The notes under the pieces were generated by a model. The model was not told where the DNA came from. It was given only the letters and a program-made list of their open reading frames with translations, and made no database searches. The position numbers were made by a program, and so were the translations under genes. Below are positions 23,870 through 34,559 of a stretch of 64,000 nt of DNA, in pieces (within the stretch, counting starts at the first letter, position 1; every line of letters starts with the position of its first letter). Location: positions 123,703,324 to 123,767,323 of the forward strand of contig NC_134460.1 of assembly GCF_047948215.1 (NCBI RefSeq). The letters are read 5' to 3'. This DNA comes from Lycorma delicatula. Taxonomy: Eukaryota > Arthropoda > Insecta > Hemiptera > Fulgoridae.

Positions 23870-24798
23870 GGAAGACCTTTAAATTTTAAACTCCTTCTTA
23901 AATAAATTTTTTATAACATGTAATAAATCTGAATGGTTTTCACTACTTTGGTTTCATTTCCCAGGTATAGCTCATGGAAACATTTTAGTCACCTGATGTC
24001 ATCGCTGTTATCCAATAGATTTACTGCCAGATAATTTAAATGTTTTTCTAACCTCTGCTGGTACCGCGAGCTACATTTTTGGACACGTTTCTTACATTTT
24101 TGGAGATACAATTCTTGGTGAACAGAAGGTAATCCTAGATAGTCATGAATTTATCCTAAAAAAGCACGGCATCTCTATTATGATCCTCATCAATTTATTT
24201 TAGAATATTTGAATTATTTCAATATTGCTGTTATTTGTCGTCCAGGGGCTGGATTCCAACGTTCAGATAGGTTTAAGGATAACTCTATAGATCAACAGGT
24301 TATTAGTTAACAACTATCAACTTCTGCCCAGCAACCACCTTAGTCCCTTATACTTGCTGTTAAACTGTTTTCTCTTTTCTACCACGTGGCACTTCCAAGT
24401 CAGGCGACGAAGTGTAGGTCAAGATACCGTACCCGATCCCTGTGAGAGATGTAAACGCTATTCTAGTGGATTCATGGACAATCAACTTAATTACCGGCGG
24501 AAGGGTTAATTTTTAAATATGAAAAATTTGTTACTTCGTTTTACGATTTTTTCTTATTTTTAAGAAAAAATGTTTCATTCTTGTAAATCATCGAATAACA
24601 TTTAGATGGAAAGATTAATTTATTAAAAAAATTAAATAGCTAGTTTCCCAGAAATAATTCAAAACATCAGTTATTTTAACCTGAACATTTGCATAATAAA
24701 CTATAATGTACCTAAATAAATTAAATCTTACATACACTGATAATTTTAATGGTTTTTTTTTTATATTTTATTATAATATTGTATTTAATTTGTTTCAG
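23870..24798. other. Beat intron and unclassified sequence
   Basis: Mostly AT-rich, with a slightly GC-richer part at 24050-24480 that shows no motif I can name. The last 45 bases are a T-rich tract ending 'ttaatttgtttcag', the acceptor of the Beat exon. Confidence 0.45.
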
Positions 24799-25025
24799 GC
24801 TGCGTCGTCCTCGGTTTAAAGAATGTACGAGTCAATGTACCAGTAGCTGTACCGCGAGGAGATAATGCACGGCTATTTTGTTATTTCGATCTAGAAGGGG
24901 ATGCATTATATTCTGTGAAATGGTATTTTGGCGCTCATGAATTCTATAGATATACACCAAGAGAATCGCCAGCTATTAAAATATTTCAATTAAATGTGCA
25001 AAAGGATCCTTTATTGAACGTTGAC
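24799..25025 (+). CDS. Beaten-path (Beat) family protein, internal exon, Ig domain N-terminal half
   Basis: Beat proteins are secreted or membrane-linked immunoglobulin-superfamily proteins of insect neurons; family members bind Sidestep proteins and guide axons. The exon starts after 'tttgtttcag' and ends before 'gtaagt'. Two bases complete a split codon (phase 1 in), then 75 codons run without a stop and end in phase 0. Residue 27 is the first Ig cysteine and residue 41 the core tryptophan within 'FCYFDLEGDALYSVKWYF', followed by 'HEFYRYTPRESPAIKIF', both Beat hallmarks. The second Ig cysteine should lie in the next exon, which I could not find. Which Beat paralogue it is cannot be told. 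No start codon or signal peptide lies in this exon. The uninterrupted frame, intact splice sites and family motifs argue for a functional exon rather than a relic. Confidence 0.92.
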
Positions 25026-25203
25026 GTAAGTAAATTTAATTCATTTATCTAATCATTTTTTAGACTAGTTAAAAGGCAGATCTTAATTAACAATAAGTGA
25101 TTTTCATTTTAATTTTTCTTTCTTTTACTTTTATAAATTAAATAACAATTTAAGCTAGTTATTTACAACACTTTTAAAGTTTATCAATTTTTTAATGTGA
25201 CTA
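25026..25203 (+). other. Start of the downstream Beat intron
   Basis: The donor 'GAC|gtaagt' is close to the insect consensus. The following AT-rich sequence carries no further exon that I can recognise; the intron is inferred to continue through repeats to the end of the window or beyond. Confidence 0.6.
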
Positions 25204-25692
25204 TTAACGGAGGTATGATTTTTATTGTCTTCGAAACCCCATTTTTTCCACCCCCCTGGGTCAATGATTGGTGATATCAAAAATTTTACTTAGATGAGTT
25301 TTAGGCCCTTATCTAAAAAATAGAAGGAACTTTGAACGAATTCAATATTTTACTTAATAGAAAAGTTATAGCAATATTTTGTTTTTTTTTTTTAAGCTCC
25401 TCTATTTTCACCCCCATAGACCAATTTTTCTCAATAACGAAATCGACCGAGATTTTGGAACGTGTTATTTTTAAGGAACAATTTAAACTGATTGGCGTAA
25501 AATAACGGCAGTTATCGTGTCCACAAGAAAGTTAAAAAAATAAAATATATATATTTTAATGTATATATAAACTTTTGAACTGACGGTGGTTTTGGAGTCT
25601 GGGGGATGTGAAACGTGCAGATATGTCGAGATTTTTCGGAAGTCGAATCGTGGTTCCCATTACAATAGTAGGTATCTTACTTATGAAATCTA
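25204..25692 (+). repeat. Dispersed repeat D1, copy 1 (partner 29397-29847)
   Basis: Shared blocks include 'ggaggtatgatttt', 'ttttttccacccccctgggt', 'ttttaggcccttat', 'gttatagc.atattttgtttt', 'ggcagttatcgtgtcca.aa', 'gggggatgtgaaacg' and 'acttatgaaatctac'. It is non-coding on both strands and of unknown class. It starts only about 180 bases after the Beat exon. Confidence 0.8.
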
Positions 25693-25754
25693 CATGGTAT
25701 AAGAACTATATAAAATGTGTAAGTAAATAAAATAATATACAGACTGATTCATAA

Positions 25755-26150
25755 GAATGTAACTAACTTTTAAGACATGTTTTAATGGTTAAAAAAAAGA
25801 AGAAAGTTCATATAAACCTGGATACGAAAACGCTTCTTTAGTGAGCGTCGGCTGGCTAAAGATTTCACCTTCATTTCTGCGACTTTGATAAGAATAAGGA
25901 AGATATAATTCTTGGGACTCAAATTAAGGGGTAAATATATTGGTTTTGTATGAAAACACCTGTAAAACCTTAAAAAATAGGTTCCACAGCTGTATTTTGA
26001 GTAGTTTTTGAGAAATCCAGCGTAAGAGACAAAAGACTGGTTCGAAAAACACACTAATTTATGTTTAGAGTAAAATAGCTTAGTTAAATGGAAAATACAC
26101 GCATAAAAGTTTTTAAAAACACTGTAGAGAATTTTATTTTGAGTAGTACA
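25755..26150. repeat. Dispersed repeat D2, copy 1 (partner 50620-51130)
   Basis: Blocks shared with 50620-51130 include 'tataaacctgga/tgtaaacttgta', 'ggggtaaat', 'gtagtttttgagaaat' and 'gttaaatgg'. The minus-strand open frames (25782-26153 and 50894-51121) share a short 'HLTKL.Y.KHK' match because the DNA is repeated. I do not consider them genes; they are Phe/Tyr-rich and lack motifs. Confidence 0.5.
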
Positions 26151-26264
26151 CAAAAACTAAATATTAACGTAAGATTTTCGTAGTTTATTAAAAATAAAAG
26201 GATAATACAAGAGAAGAGTTTGTTATTAGAATTCTCAATGCGTTACAACTTTCCTAACATCGTA

Positions 26265-26480
26265 ATTTTTTTTATATAATAATGGAACATGAGAACCATG
26301 CTGTAAAAATGACGTGAAACCAACCTTAATAATTTCTCTCGTTGATTTATTCACAGCGAATAAAGAAAAAGCTTATTCAGATTGAATTAGATTGCATTTT
26401 CATCGATTTTAAAAAGCTATCCTCTGAAATTCAAGTCATTGAGATGTTTTATAAAAATTCAGTAAAAAAACTCTGTTGGA
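26265..26480 (+). repeat. Dispersed repeat D3, copy 1 (partner 28015-28232)
   Basis: About 215 bases are highly similar to 28015-28232: 'ttttttttatataataatgg', 'aaaaatgacgtgaaaccaac', 'cgttgatttattcacagcga' and 'aagctatcctctga'. A 69-codon open frame at 26342-26551 crosses it; the stops present in the other copy argue against a gene. Confidence 0.85.
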
Positions 26481-26551
26481 ATAAGGAAAAGCATCAAAAA
26501 CATTGTTCGAAGGACATAATGCTGTATCTACTGTGTTGGAGAACATTTTAA

Positions 26552-28014
26552 ATAGTTACTTTAATATTTGTAAGTGAATTTTATTGTTATTGACTCTATA
26601 TGTTAGTTATCTTAAATATTTATTGAAAATTTTGTTTCAATAAACAAATTTTGTTTCAACATCTATGAGTAGTTAAAATCTGCTACACTTTAATGTTTTA
26701 CGACCCAATTTTTTTTTTATCTTTTACCCAAATTTCTCAAAAACTACTAATAACATAGTTCTTAGACCTGATTCTCGTAATTAACAGGTTTTATATTTCA
26801 TATAAACCTGTGAAGTTAAGTTTACCGCTTAATTTTGGTCCCAACAGTCTGTCTTATTTTTACCGTAGGTGCAAAAATCAGGACGATATCTTTCACCACT
26901 CGATACTCGCTAATGAAGTGCTTCCGAACCTGTGATTATATGATCTTTCTTGTTTATTTTTACCAGTTGAATATGTCTTGAAAGTTTTCTACGTTCTTCG
27001 TGAATCACTCTGTACGTAAAACTTAGAACGAGAATGAAGAATGTAGTTATATTTAATTTATTTTTATTACTAAGCCCACTGAAATGTTTTAAATGTATTT
27101 TAACGAGGAATGTGACATAAATTAAACAAACAGGTTAAAAAATTTAAATCTAACCCCGAGAGCAGTTGTTCTAAAAGTTATTAACTAACACCAATTGAGC
27201 GACAACTGTTTTATATAAACATTATAAAAGAAGAACGATAAATTTAAAACTAGTTTTTAATTAAAATTAATAACAAGAACATTTTTAATTTTGTTTTCTA
27301 CTCGGGGCTCTAGTTTTTATATTTATCCAGCTTACCGTCATCGTCAGTGCACCAACCAGCTCCTGTACATTTTTTCTAAAGCTTATTATTATATTTACTT
27401 AAAAAGCGAACAAATGGAAATTAAAACAGATTCTAATTATTAGTACAAATAAAAAATAAATAATTTTAATTTATAAAATGATTCTTCTTTTATTTTTAAG
27501 TAAAAATAAATAAATATATAAAGCTAAGCTACTAAATAATTAATACAAAGTAATATAACTAATAAATAATATAAAGCTAAGCTAATGAAAATCTAATTAA
27601 AATAGTAAAATTCCTGAAAGTATTAATAAATTCTAAAATACGAATTGCTTACATGTTATAAAATTACAATTCTAAATGCATGTTACTTAGATAAAAAATA
27701 ATACGATGGACGATTGAGACTTGATGTTTCTCCGAATTAGTAAATAATTAAATTCACTGAACCACTGTAATTGTTACACTATATAATAAATAATTTATTT
27801 CTGCCACTCTTAACGAATTCATAATTTATTTATTTTTTAATAAGTAATTAAATTAAATTTTTAATATTTTACAAACATTGTGTGATTCAATTAAAAAGTA
27901 ACTGTTGAAAATAGAAATGGTTTTATTGAATGCATTTTGATAAACAATAAACCTAAACGTAAAACTTCCGTTACATATAAAATAAAACTTTCTGTAATCT
28001 CTGAAATATTTTCA
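26552..28014. other. Intronic AT-rich DNA
   Basis: No exon, repeat pair or transposon protein recognised, apart from a small local duplication of 'aagctaagcta' with flanks near 27520-27590. Confidence 0.4.
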
Positions 28015-28232
28015 TCGTAATTTTTTTTATATAATAATGGTACATGAGAGCCATCCTGTAAAAATGACGTGAAACCAACCTTCATCATTTGTCTCGTTGA
28101 TTTATTCACAGCGAATAAAGAAAAAGCTTACTCAGGCTGAATTACATTGCATTTTCGTCGATTTTAAAAAAGCTATCCTCTGATATTTAAGCATTGACAT
28201 GTTTTATAAAAATTCAGTAAAAAAAAATTATA
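28015..28232 (+). repeat. Dispersed repeat D3, copy 2 (partner 26265-26480)
   Basis: Same orientation as the first copy, about 1.75 kb away. Single-base differences and small indels only. The 72-codon minus open frame at 27891-28109 overlaps the edge and is not supported. Confidence 0.85.
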
Positions 28233-28990
28233 TGAGTGAGCAAAAAGGTTGCGCAATAGTTGGTTAAATCATTTTAAATAAAAATGTACGGTAGGGTTTT
28301 AATTAATTTTATGTTCATAACAATTGAGACCATCATACTAGCACGACCGATTACGTTTACATTATTTTACCTTTTGACGATCAATTGTTATAGTTATAAT
28401 TTTTACTTTTAAAATTCAACTTAATATAATTAATGATATATGAAATAAATAATTATTACACATCAATGTTTCTGAGGATGGATTACTAACCCTAAAGCGC
28501 TCGAACATACTATTAAAGATTATTTGTAAGTGGAAACTATTATATAAATAAATTAGGGTTTTAATTGCCATCTCTGTTATTAAAACTCTTTTTAAACTTG
28601 AGTACAATGAACCTAACAGAAAATTCTGTAGTATGAATATGCAGTAAAAATACAAATGGGGGTCAGATTAATACTAACAAAATTTAACTTAGAAAACGTA
28701 CGTGGTTTTATCCCTTATCGATTAAAAGGGATCACATGAACAAGATATCTTTAATGAAATTGGAAAGGAAGAGCCGTAAAGCGGATGTTCTTTAAACAAG
28801 AAAACAACTTTAAAGATGAAATTTGATTGTTTGATACGTTCGTTGAGAGTAGTACCAAGTACAGCAAAGAATTCTGTATTTTCTCATCTAAAATTACTAA
28901 AAGAATTTGCGTAATGAATTACAGCTAGTAAACCATTGCAGCAAGTAATCCATTACGAGGGTTATTAGCAAGTGCTGATAACACATGTAA
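28233..28990. other. No gene recognised
   Basis: AT-rich in the first half. The part after about 28690 is slightly GC-richer and may be decayed upstream sequence of the Jockey-like relic that follows. Confidence 0.35.
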
Positions 28991-28994
28991 GAGA

Positions 28995-29265
28995 AAAGAA
29001 AAAGCAAATGAGTATAAAACTGAGGAAATGTACTGGTTGCTGAGCCGCTATCTGCTGATTTCACTATCTAACAAGTTGTTGCACACGAAAATGTTAAAAT
29101 CAATTATGACGGATGGGATCCAGATATGGGTACTATAAGCAGAAGCAACTTTTAGATTAAACAACAATTCCAAAACAAATTACTGAGGACCATAAAAAAG
29201 GCGTCTTGCATCGTAAGAAACTGTGAGGTTCACGTGTTTAGGGTATTACGAGCCCCATCTTCTTG
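28995..29265 (+). pseudogene. Jockey-like LINE reverse-transcriptase protein, C-terminal relic
   Basis: The frame reads 'MYWLLSRYLLISLSNKLLHT', then 'KMLKSIMTDGIQIW', matching the C-terminal 'lyK..lkPiwtYGiqlWG' region of Jockey-clade proteins and comparable to 38320-38420 in this window. Three in-frame stops follow, so it is dead. The right flank runs into repeat D1. Confidence 0.6.
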
Positions 29266-29396
29266 CAATTTCAGCAACATTTTGGTCATCCCTTGCCGTA
29301 AGGGTTGGTCATATCAAACATTGTTTCAGATAAAGGTTTTATGTAATGTTTAAAGGACTAACGACCACTTTAAACAGATTCGATACAGTGCCTATT

Positions 29397-29847
29397 AAGG
29401 GAGGTATGATTTTTTTATCTTCAAAATTCCATTTTTTCCACCCCCCTGGGCCAATGGTTGATGATATCAAAAACCTTTACATATTAGTTTTAGGCCCTTA
29501 TACAAAAGAATAGTAGGAACATTCAATATTTTACGTAATAAGAAGGTTATAGCGATATTTTGTTTTTTTTTCGATAAAGCCCCCCTCCATTTACACCCCA
29601 TGGTCCGATTTTGGCCGTTAACGAACTCGAACGAGATTTTGGGACGAGTGATTGGTGCAAAATTATGGCAGTTATCGTGTCCAAAAGAAAGTGAAATATA
29701 TATATAATCTTTTGAGCTGTTTTGGGGTGTGCGGGATGTGAAACGCGAAGCTATGTCGAAATTTTCCGGAATTCGAATCATGGCACCCATTATAATTTCA
29801 TAATAATGGCACCCATTTTTTAGGTAACTTTCTTATGAAATCTACCT
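29397..29847 (+). repeat. Dispersed repeat D1, copy 2 (partner 25204-25692)
   Basis: Same orientation as copy 1. It lacks a 'tttttaaggaacaattt' block and some AT-rich bases. A 107-codon minus-strand open frame at 29467-29790 is a shadow in this repeat and is absent from copy 1. Confidence 0.8.
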
Positions 29848-30699
29848 CAAAAACTATAAATTGTTGTTCCAATATAAATAATGCGTATTGAAAATCTAAT
29901 TTCTTAAATAATTTTAAAACCGCAAATTTAGAATAAAAGGCTTAAATTGCACTCCAGCAGATTTGTTATCGATAAATTTTGGTAAGAAATAACCAAAAAT
30001 ATGAGTGTTGAAGATAAGTAATAAAAAAAAACTCAATCATTTTTAAATACGACAGTAGCTGCAGTAATATTTCTGCAATCCTAAGTGTAATTATTTGTTA
30101 AGTAATAAAAGAGTATCAATTACTGTCGAATAAATTGCTGTCTTGGTTTAATACTGCGGTTGGATTTAAATTATTCTAAGTATTATTTTATTCGTAGGTT
30201 CATTGAAATAAATAAACGTGTTTGTTTTGATTATATCACAAATTATTTTTATTATAATATTCAAGCTAATGCTTCATATATGTAACACTTTGTTATAGAT
30301 TAATAACACATGACTGTTAAATATATGTTGAGTCTCTGATGGCTTATACTACGTTCACCAACAAGAGCATTAGACCATAGTTAAAAATTAATTTAAAAGG
30401 GAGTAACAAAAAAGTGAGAAACCTTCGTTTAAAAATTAAATAACTCAAATAACCTCAATTAATAACTCAAATACCTGAGTTTTAACAGTTACTTACAGTA
30501 AATATTATATTAATAGCCGTTCAGTATTACTTTAAAAAATACAGTATCTTCTGTTCGTTTTTAGTAATCGTATAAGGGAAATGACATCAGTGACAAGGGA
30601 AATTTTTCCATGTAACAACTAAAAATGTTTCTTATACCTTTGACCTCAGTTGAAAGTCTTCCACGTCTCTCTCAAGTTACTGATTCACCATGAACAGTA
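29848..30699. other. No gene recognised
   Basis: AT-rich DNA between repeats; no motif. Confidence 0.4.
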
Positions 30700-30962
30700 A
30701 CCTAAGTTTTCCTTAACTTTATAACCATTTGTAAATTTTATTTCGAGACAAAAAAAGTTTATGGAGATGGGATTTTGGAGGAGAGTATGTCGACTATCAT
30801 AACGGTTCGTGTACGAAATGATGATATTCGAAATAGAATTAGTATCACGAAATCATTATTAAATCTAATTTAAAAACGACAGTTATTCTTGTATTGTCAT
30901 TTACAAAGAATGTCTATGAAATAATTCCTAATTTATATTAGATATGTATCGTAATTCGGCAT
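30700..30962 (+). repeat. Direct repeat beside Harbinger relic, copy 1
   Basis: About 263 bases resemble 31827-32092: 'cttaactttataacca', 'gggattttggag.agagtatg', 'gttcgtgtacgaaatga', 'atcacgaaatcattattaaa', 'atgaaataattcctaa' and 'atgtatc.taattcggc'. The two copies flank the transposase relic in the same direction. Confidence 0.85.
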
Positions 30963-30969
30963 TGCCTGT

Positions 30970-31760
30970 GAAATCCTTCTTTATCTGTAATGGTAATATG
31001 TAAAACACAAACGCATTTGACAATTTTTTTAGCTAAATTGATTTTTGTTTCAATGGCTTTGGAGAGAATACGTCATTTTCAATTCGAAATTCCAAAAGCA
31101 AACTCTACAGATTTCTTGTCCTAGACAAGCGTTTGTTAAAGTTGGCCTTTTTTTGTCAAATATTTGCTTTTATATGGTTTCGTAAAGTAAGGAAGCAAAT
31201 ATTAAGCCTGATCTGCTAAGATAACGTAGGAAGCTTTCGCATTACTGTGACAGAGAAAGTCAGGTTCTGAAAAAGTTATTTATTTTCCATTGTTAAATTA
31301 AAGTTATTTGTTTTCCATTGTTAAAATTAAAATAAGTTTGAAACCAAAAACTTACCCCCGTCGCTTTTTTTCCATATCACCATCCCAACCCCGTAGGGGG
31401 AAGATACCCACCTTGTGACGTTACCGGTCGTCACACCACCCCCTCCATTCCAACCCCTGAATTTATTCCATAATCACCAACGTCAATAGCGATAAACTTG
31501 TTTTTGCACCCACAAGCCCTTGAAGAATCAGAGAAAAAAATGTTTAATTATTGAACATAGAACCGGTATTATCTGGACAAATAACAAGGAGTGTTTCCAA
31601 TATAAACAACCAACAACGTGAGGGAAATTCCAGACTTCTTCAAATTCTGCTGCATTGTTTTTAAGCGATTCCGCAGTTAGTACCGGCATGTGTAGAACGT
31701 GTAATTTTATCGCGATGACGATCTTGTAAATTTGACTTTTACTATGTACACCCACATCGA
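30970..31760 (-). pseudogene. PIF/Harbinger (HARBI1-like) transposase relic
   Basis: Harbinger DDE transposases move DNA elements with short target duplications; HARBI1 is the domesticated relative. On the minus strand, 'AAEFEEVWNFPHVVGCLYWK' (within 31528-31755) matches the 'F...WnFP.ciGaiDGKH' block; the first catalytic Asp is replaced by Tyr. Next comes 'KNKFIAIDVGDYGINS' (31512-31465, other frame), the 'yIDVGaYGr.SD' block. Then 'CHSNAKASYVILADQ', 'KKSVEFAFGISN' (31112-31080, keeping the catalytic Glu) and 'AIETKINLAKKIVKCVCVLH' (about 31053-30994), the conserved C-terminal order. Many stops and frameshifts break it. A GC-rich stretch at 31380-31460 sits between blocks 2 and 3 and looks like a small insertion. 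No terminal inverted repeats were identified. Confidence 0.8.
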
Positions 31761-31826
31761 ACCCCGCACGCTGACTGTCGGTGCCGGTAATCTGAATATC
31801 TGACTTCCTACTTTTATTGAGCGCCC

Positions 31827-32092
31827 TACCCTAAGGTTTTCTTAACTTTATAACCAATTGTAAATATTATTTTGAGACAAGAAAAAGCTATGGAAATGGG
31901 ATTTTGGAGAAGAGTATGTCGACTATAATAAGGGTTCGTGTACGAAATGATTATATTCGAAATAGAATTGATATCACGAAATCATTATTAAATCGAATTT
32001 AAGAACGACGGTTATTCTAGTATTGTCATTTGCAAAGAATATTTATGAAATAATTCCTAACCGATGTTAGATATGTATCCTAATTCGGCGTA
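31827..32092 (+). repeat. Direct repeat beside Harbinger relic, copy 2
   Basis: Same orientation as copy 1 at 30700. Begins 'ccctaaggttttcttaactt', ends 'tcctaattcggc'. Outside these limits the flanks differ. Confidence 0.85.
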
Positions 32093-34555
32093 GAAAGCGT
32101 GAAAAACCTAGAAAGAAATGGGTGGAAAGTATAAATTTAGCGGGAAATGGAAATTAGAGTTACTTAAATAATAGCGCTATAATAATAATAATATACTTCT
32201 AAACAAGAAGCATATGTGTTCTAGGAAACAAGAATATTTATGGTAATGCTAGGCTTATTAGAAAAAGAGCGAAGTAATTTTTTGTTACCTTCAGATTTAA
32301 AGTAATATTATTGAACAAATCATCATATTTCAGTACACTGTTGCACAGATCATCCGCACTCTGCACAACGTAAGACTGACTGCATAATAAAAATCATGAC
32401 ACGCAAAGTAACAGTTCTAAATGATACTTCTTGTACTTCAGATACTTTACATTCATTTTCTTTATAAGAAAGATTGGGAAAAATAGCATAAACGAAAAAA
32501 TTAATGATTTTTTTTTATGTTAAAAAATGAATTCCATATATATATAAATTATAATATAGTATTTAGTACATGTAAGCATTATTACTTGAATGTATTTCTG
32601 GAAATGTAGTGATTCTAATAAATGTTATTATGTTGAAGCCATTGTCTTTTTAAAAAAAATTTTATTCAGACGAGTACTTGCATCGTTAGAATGAACCTCT
32701 AATGTAAATCTTGCTCTCACTTTGTTACAATGAAGATTAATATAAAGTCGTTCTTTAAAACTCACACTGAAAGCATGTACGCATAACATTGTTAATTAAA
32801 TTTGTATTTTGAAGGTACATCCAAGATAATATTATAGAACGAATATCTATTATGTGCAAATTTTATACGTAAATGAGATGAAAGTTTGCTTTTTAAAAAA
32901 GAAACTTCGTTAAGAAAAAACTTAACTTATTCATATTTGTATAAGTTATATAGACAGAGAGAGTGATTTTACTTCACAGACATCGTACCAACATTTTATC
33001 TGTAACATTTTTCTTGTTTAAAGAGAACGTTAAAATTACGTATCACACAAAAGGTGTTACCATTTAATATATTTGAGTTACAACCCCTGGGCCACCCGCT
33101 CAAGAAGGGGTTGAAATTTTTTTTCTCGTCAAAAAGTAAAGTAGTTGACCGATACCTTATCCTGAAAGTTAAAATATTCTACCTGGAACAATTTTAAAAT
33201 TCTTGAGGAGTTTCCCGACTCTTTTTGACTCACTCTGTACATATAGTACAACATGAAAACACGAGAGGGTGGAGCCATTAAATGCAGTTATGAACATATG
33301 AAGAGTAAAATATCTAGTTTAGGTTATTATTAGATTATTTAGAATTTAATAAATTTAATGAATTTATATTAAGAATGTGCATAAAATATGGTAATCCATA
33401 AATAACTTTACAACAAATTAAAATAGATAAATTGAATTTATCCAATCCTCCAATTTAAAAGCAATCTGTTTTTCGAAATATGATAACTATTTGGGGTGTA
33501 CTGCAGGCCATTTTTAAAATTAGCTGTTAAATATATTAAATAACCGCCATTTTGGTAAGCTAGTAGTACTCTTTTGTTCTTTACTAAAATTTTTCTTTAA
33601 TATCCATTAAAATTATTTGTGACGACCGTATTCTATTTATAATTTTTTTAGTTACCCTCTATGGGGACTTATACTTATGAGGTGAGATGGCCTTATACTG
33701 TAAAAATAGTTCATTTCAAGATAAAAACAGTCGCTGAATTTCATTTTTCAATGTTTAATGATTAAAAAGTTATTTAAGAATTACAATACTTCATGAATAC
33801 ACGGTATAAATAAAGGTTAATAAATAGATATCTGTTTATTATGAAGCACACCAGAGAATATAATCTCTTTAGGAGGAAAAATAACAGTTTGTTCGCTCAA
33901 TAGACTACAACTTAGTAGTACTTCATATTAAAAACCTGTAATTTTATTTATTATTTTTTTTATTATTCTTTAGTAAATAATGTCATATCATACGCAGAAG
34001 TCGTAACGCTATACAAATGTTTGTTGATATTTATATTTTTTATAAAACAAAAATTGTCACATCTTTCAGTGTATTTGACAGTTATTCAATATATTTAAAT
34101 TAAAATTTCTATCAATTAATTAAAATATTGTAAACACATTCAAATTTTACCATTTTGTTTTGTGTTTGTGTCTGGATTAAAATCCGAAAATCTATGTTAT
34201 GAATTCCCATATTTATGAATCAATATTTTTTATTAGAATGCTGAATAATTGTCACAATTTTTATCAGTATAATACATTTCAATCTACTACTTTTACCCCA
34301 TGTTCAGTCAGAATTAAGATATATAAGCATAGTTAAAGAAATTTTAAAAAAATAAAAATTAGTAACTTTCAGGCAATATACATAAAAACATATTTTATTT
34401 GAAAGTTAGAATTATAAATAGTTTTACGTAAACAGAAATGGGTTTCGATAAACTTAAGATCATTAGTACATAATGTTAGATTGTTGAATAAAGAACGCTA
34501 CAATAGAGAGCATAATATAAAGCCTCAAAAATATCAAACGTGCGATGATTACACC
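32093..34555. other. No gene recognised
   Basis: AT-rich. A segment at 33078-33240 with 'caacccct...aggggttg' hairpin arms and 'ttttgactcactctgtaca' looks like an old transposon end but has no partner here. No coding region is supported. Confidence 0.4.
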
Positions 34556-34559
34556 ATCG

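Noticed and set aside
25782..26153. 123-codon minus-strand open frame with weak match to 50894-51121
   Set aside because: The match follows from shared repeat DNA; the composition is Phe/Tyr-rich and no domain is present.
26342..26551. Open frame containing 'CIFIDFKK', reminiscent of reverse transcriptase motif A
   Set aside because: No other polymerase motif nearby, and the homologous repeat at 28015 has a stop. The resemblance is too short.
29467..29790. 107-codon minus-strand open frame
   Set aside because: Shadow in dispersed repeat D1; not conserved in the other copy.
30700..32092. LTR retrotransposon reading of the two 265-bp direct repeats
   Set aside because: No TG...CA ends, primer site or gag/pol between them; the inner sequence is a Harbinger transposase.
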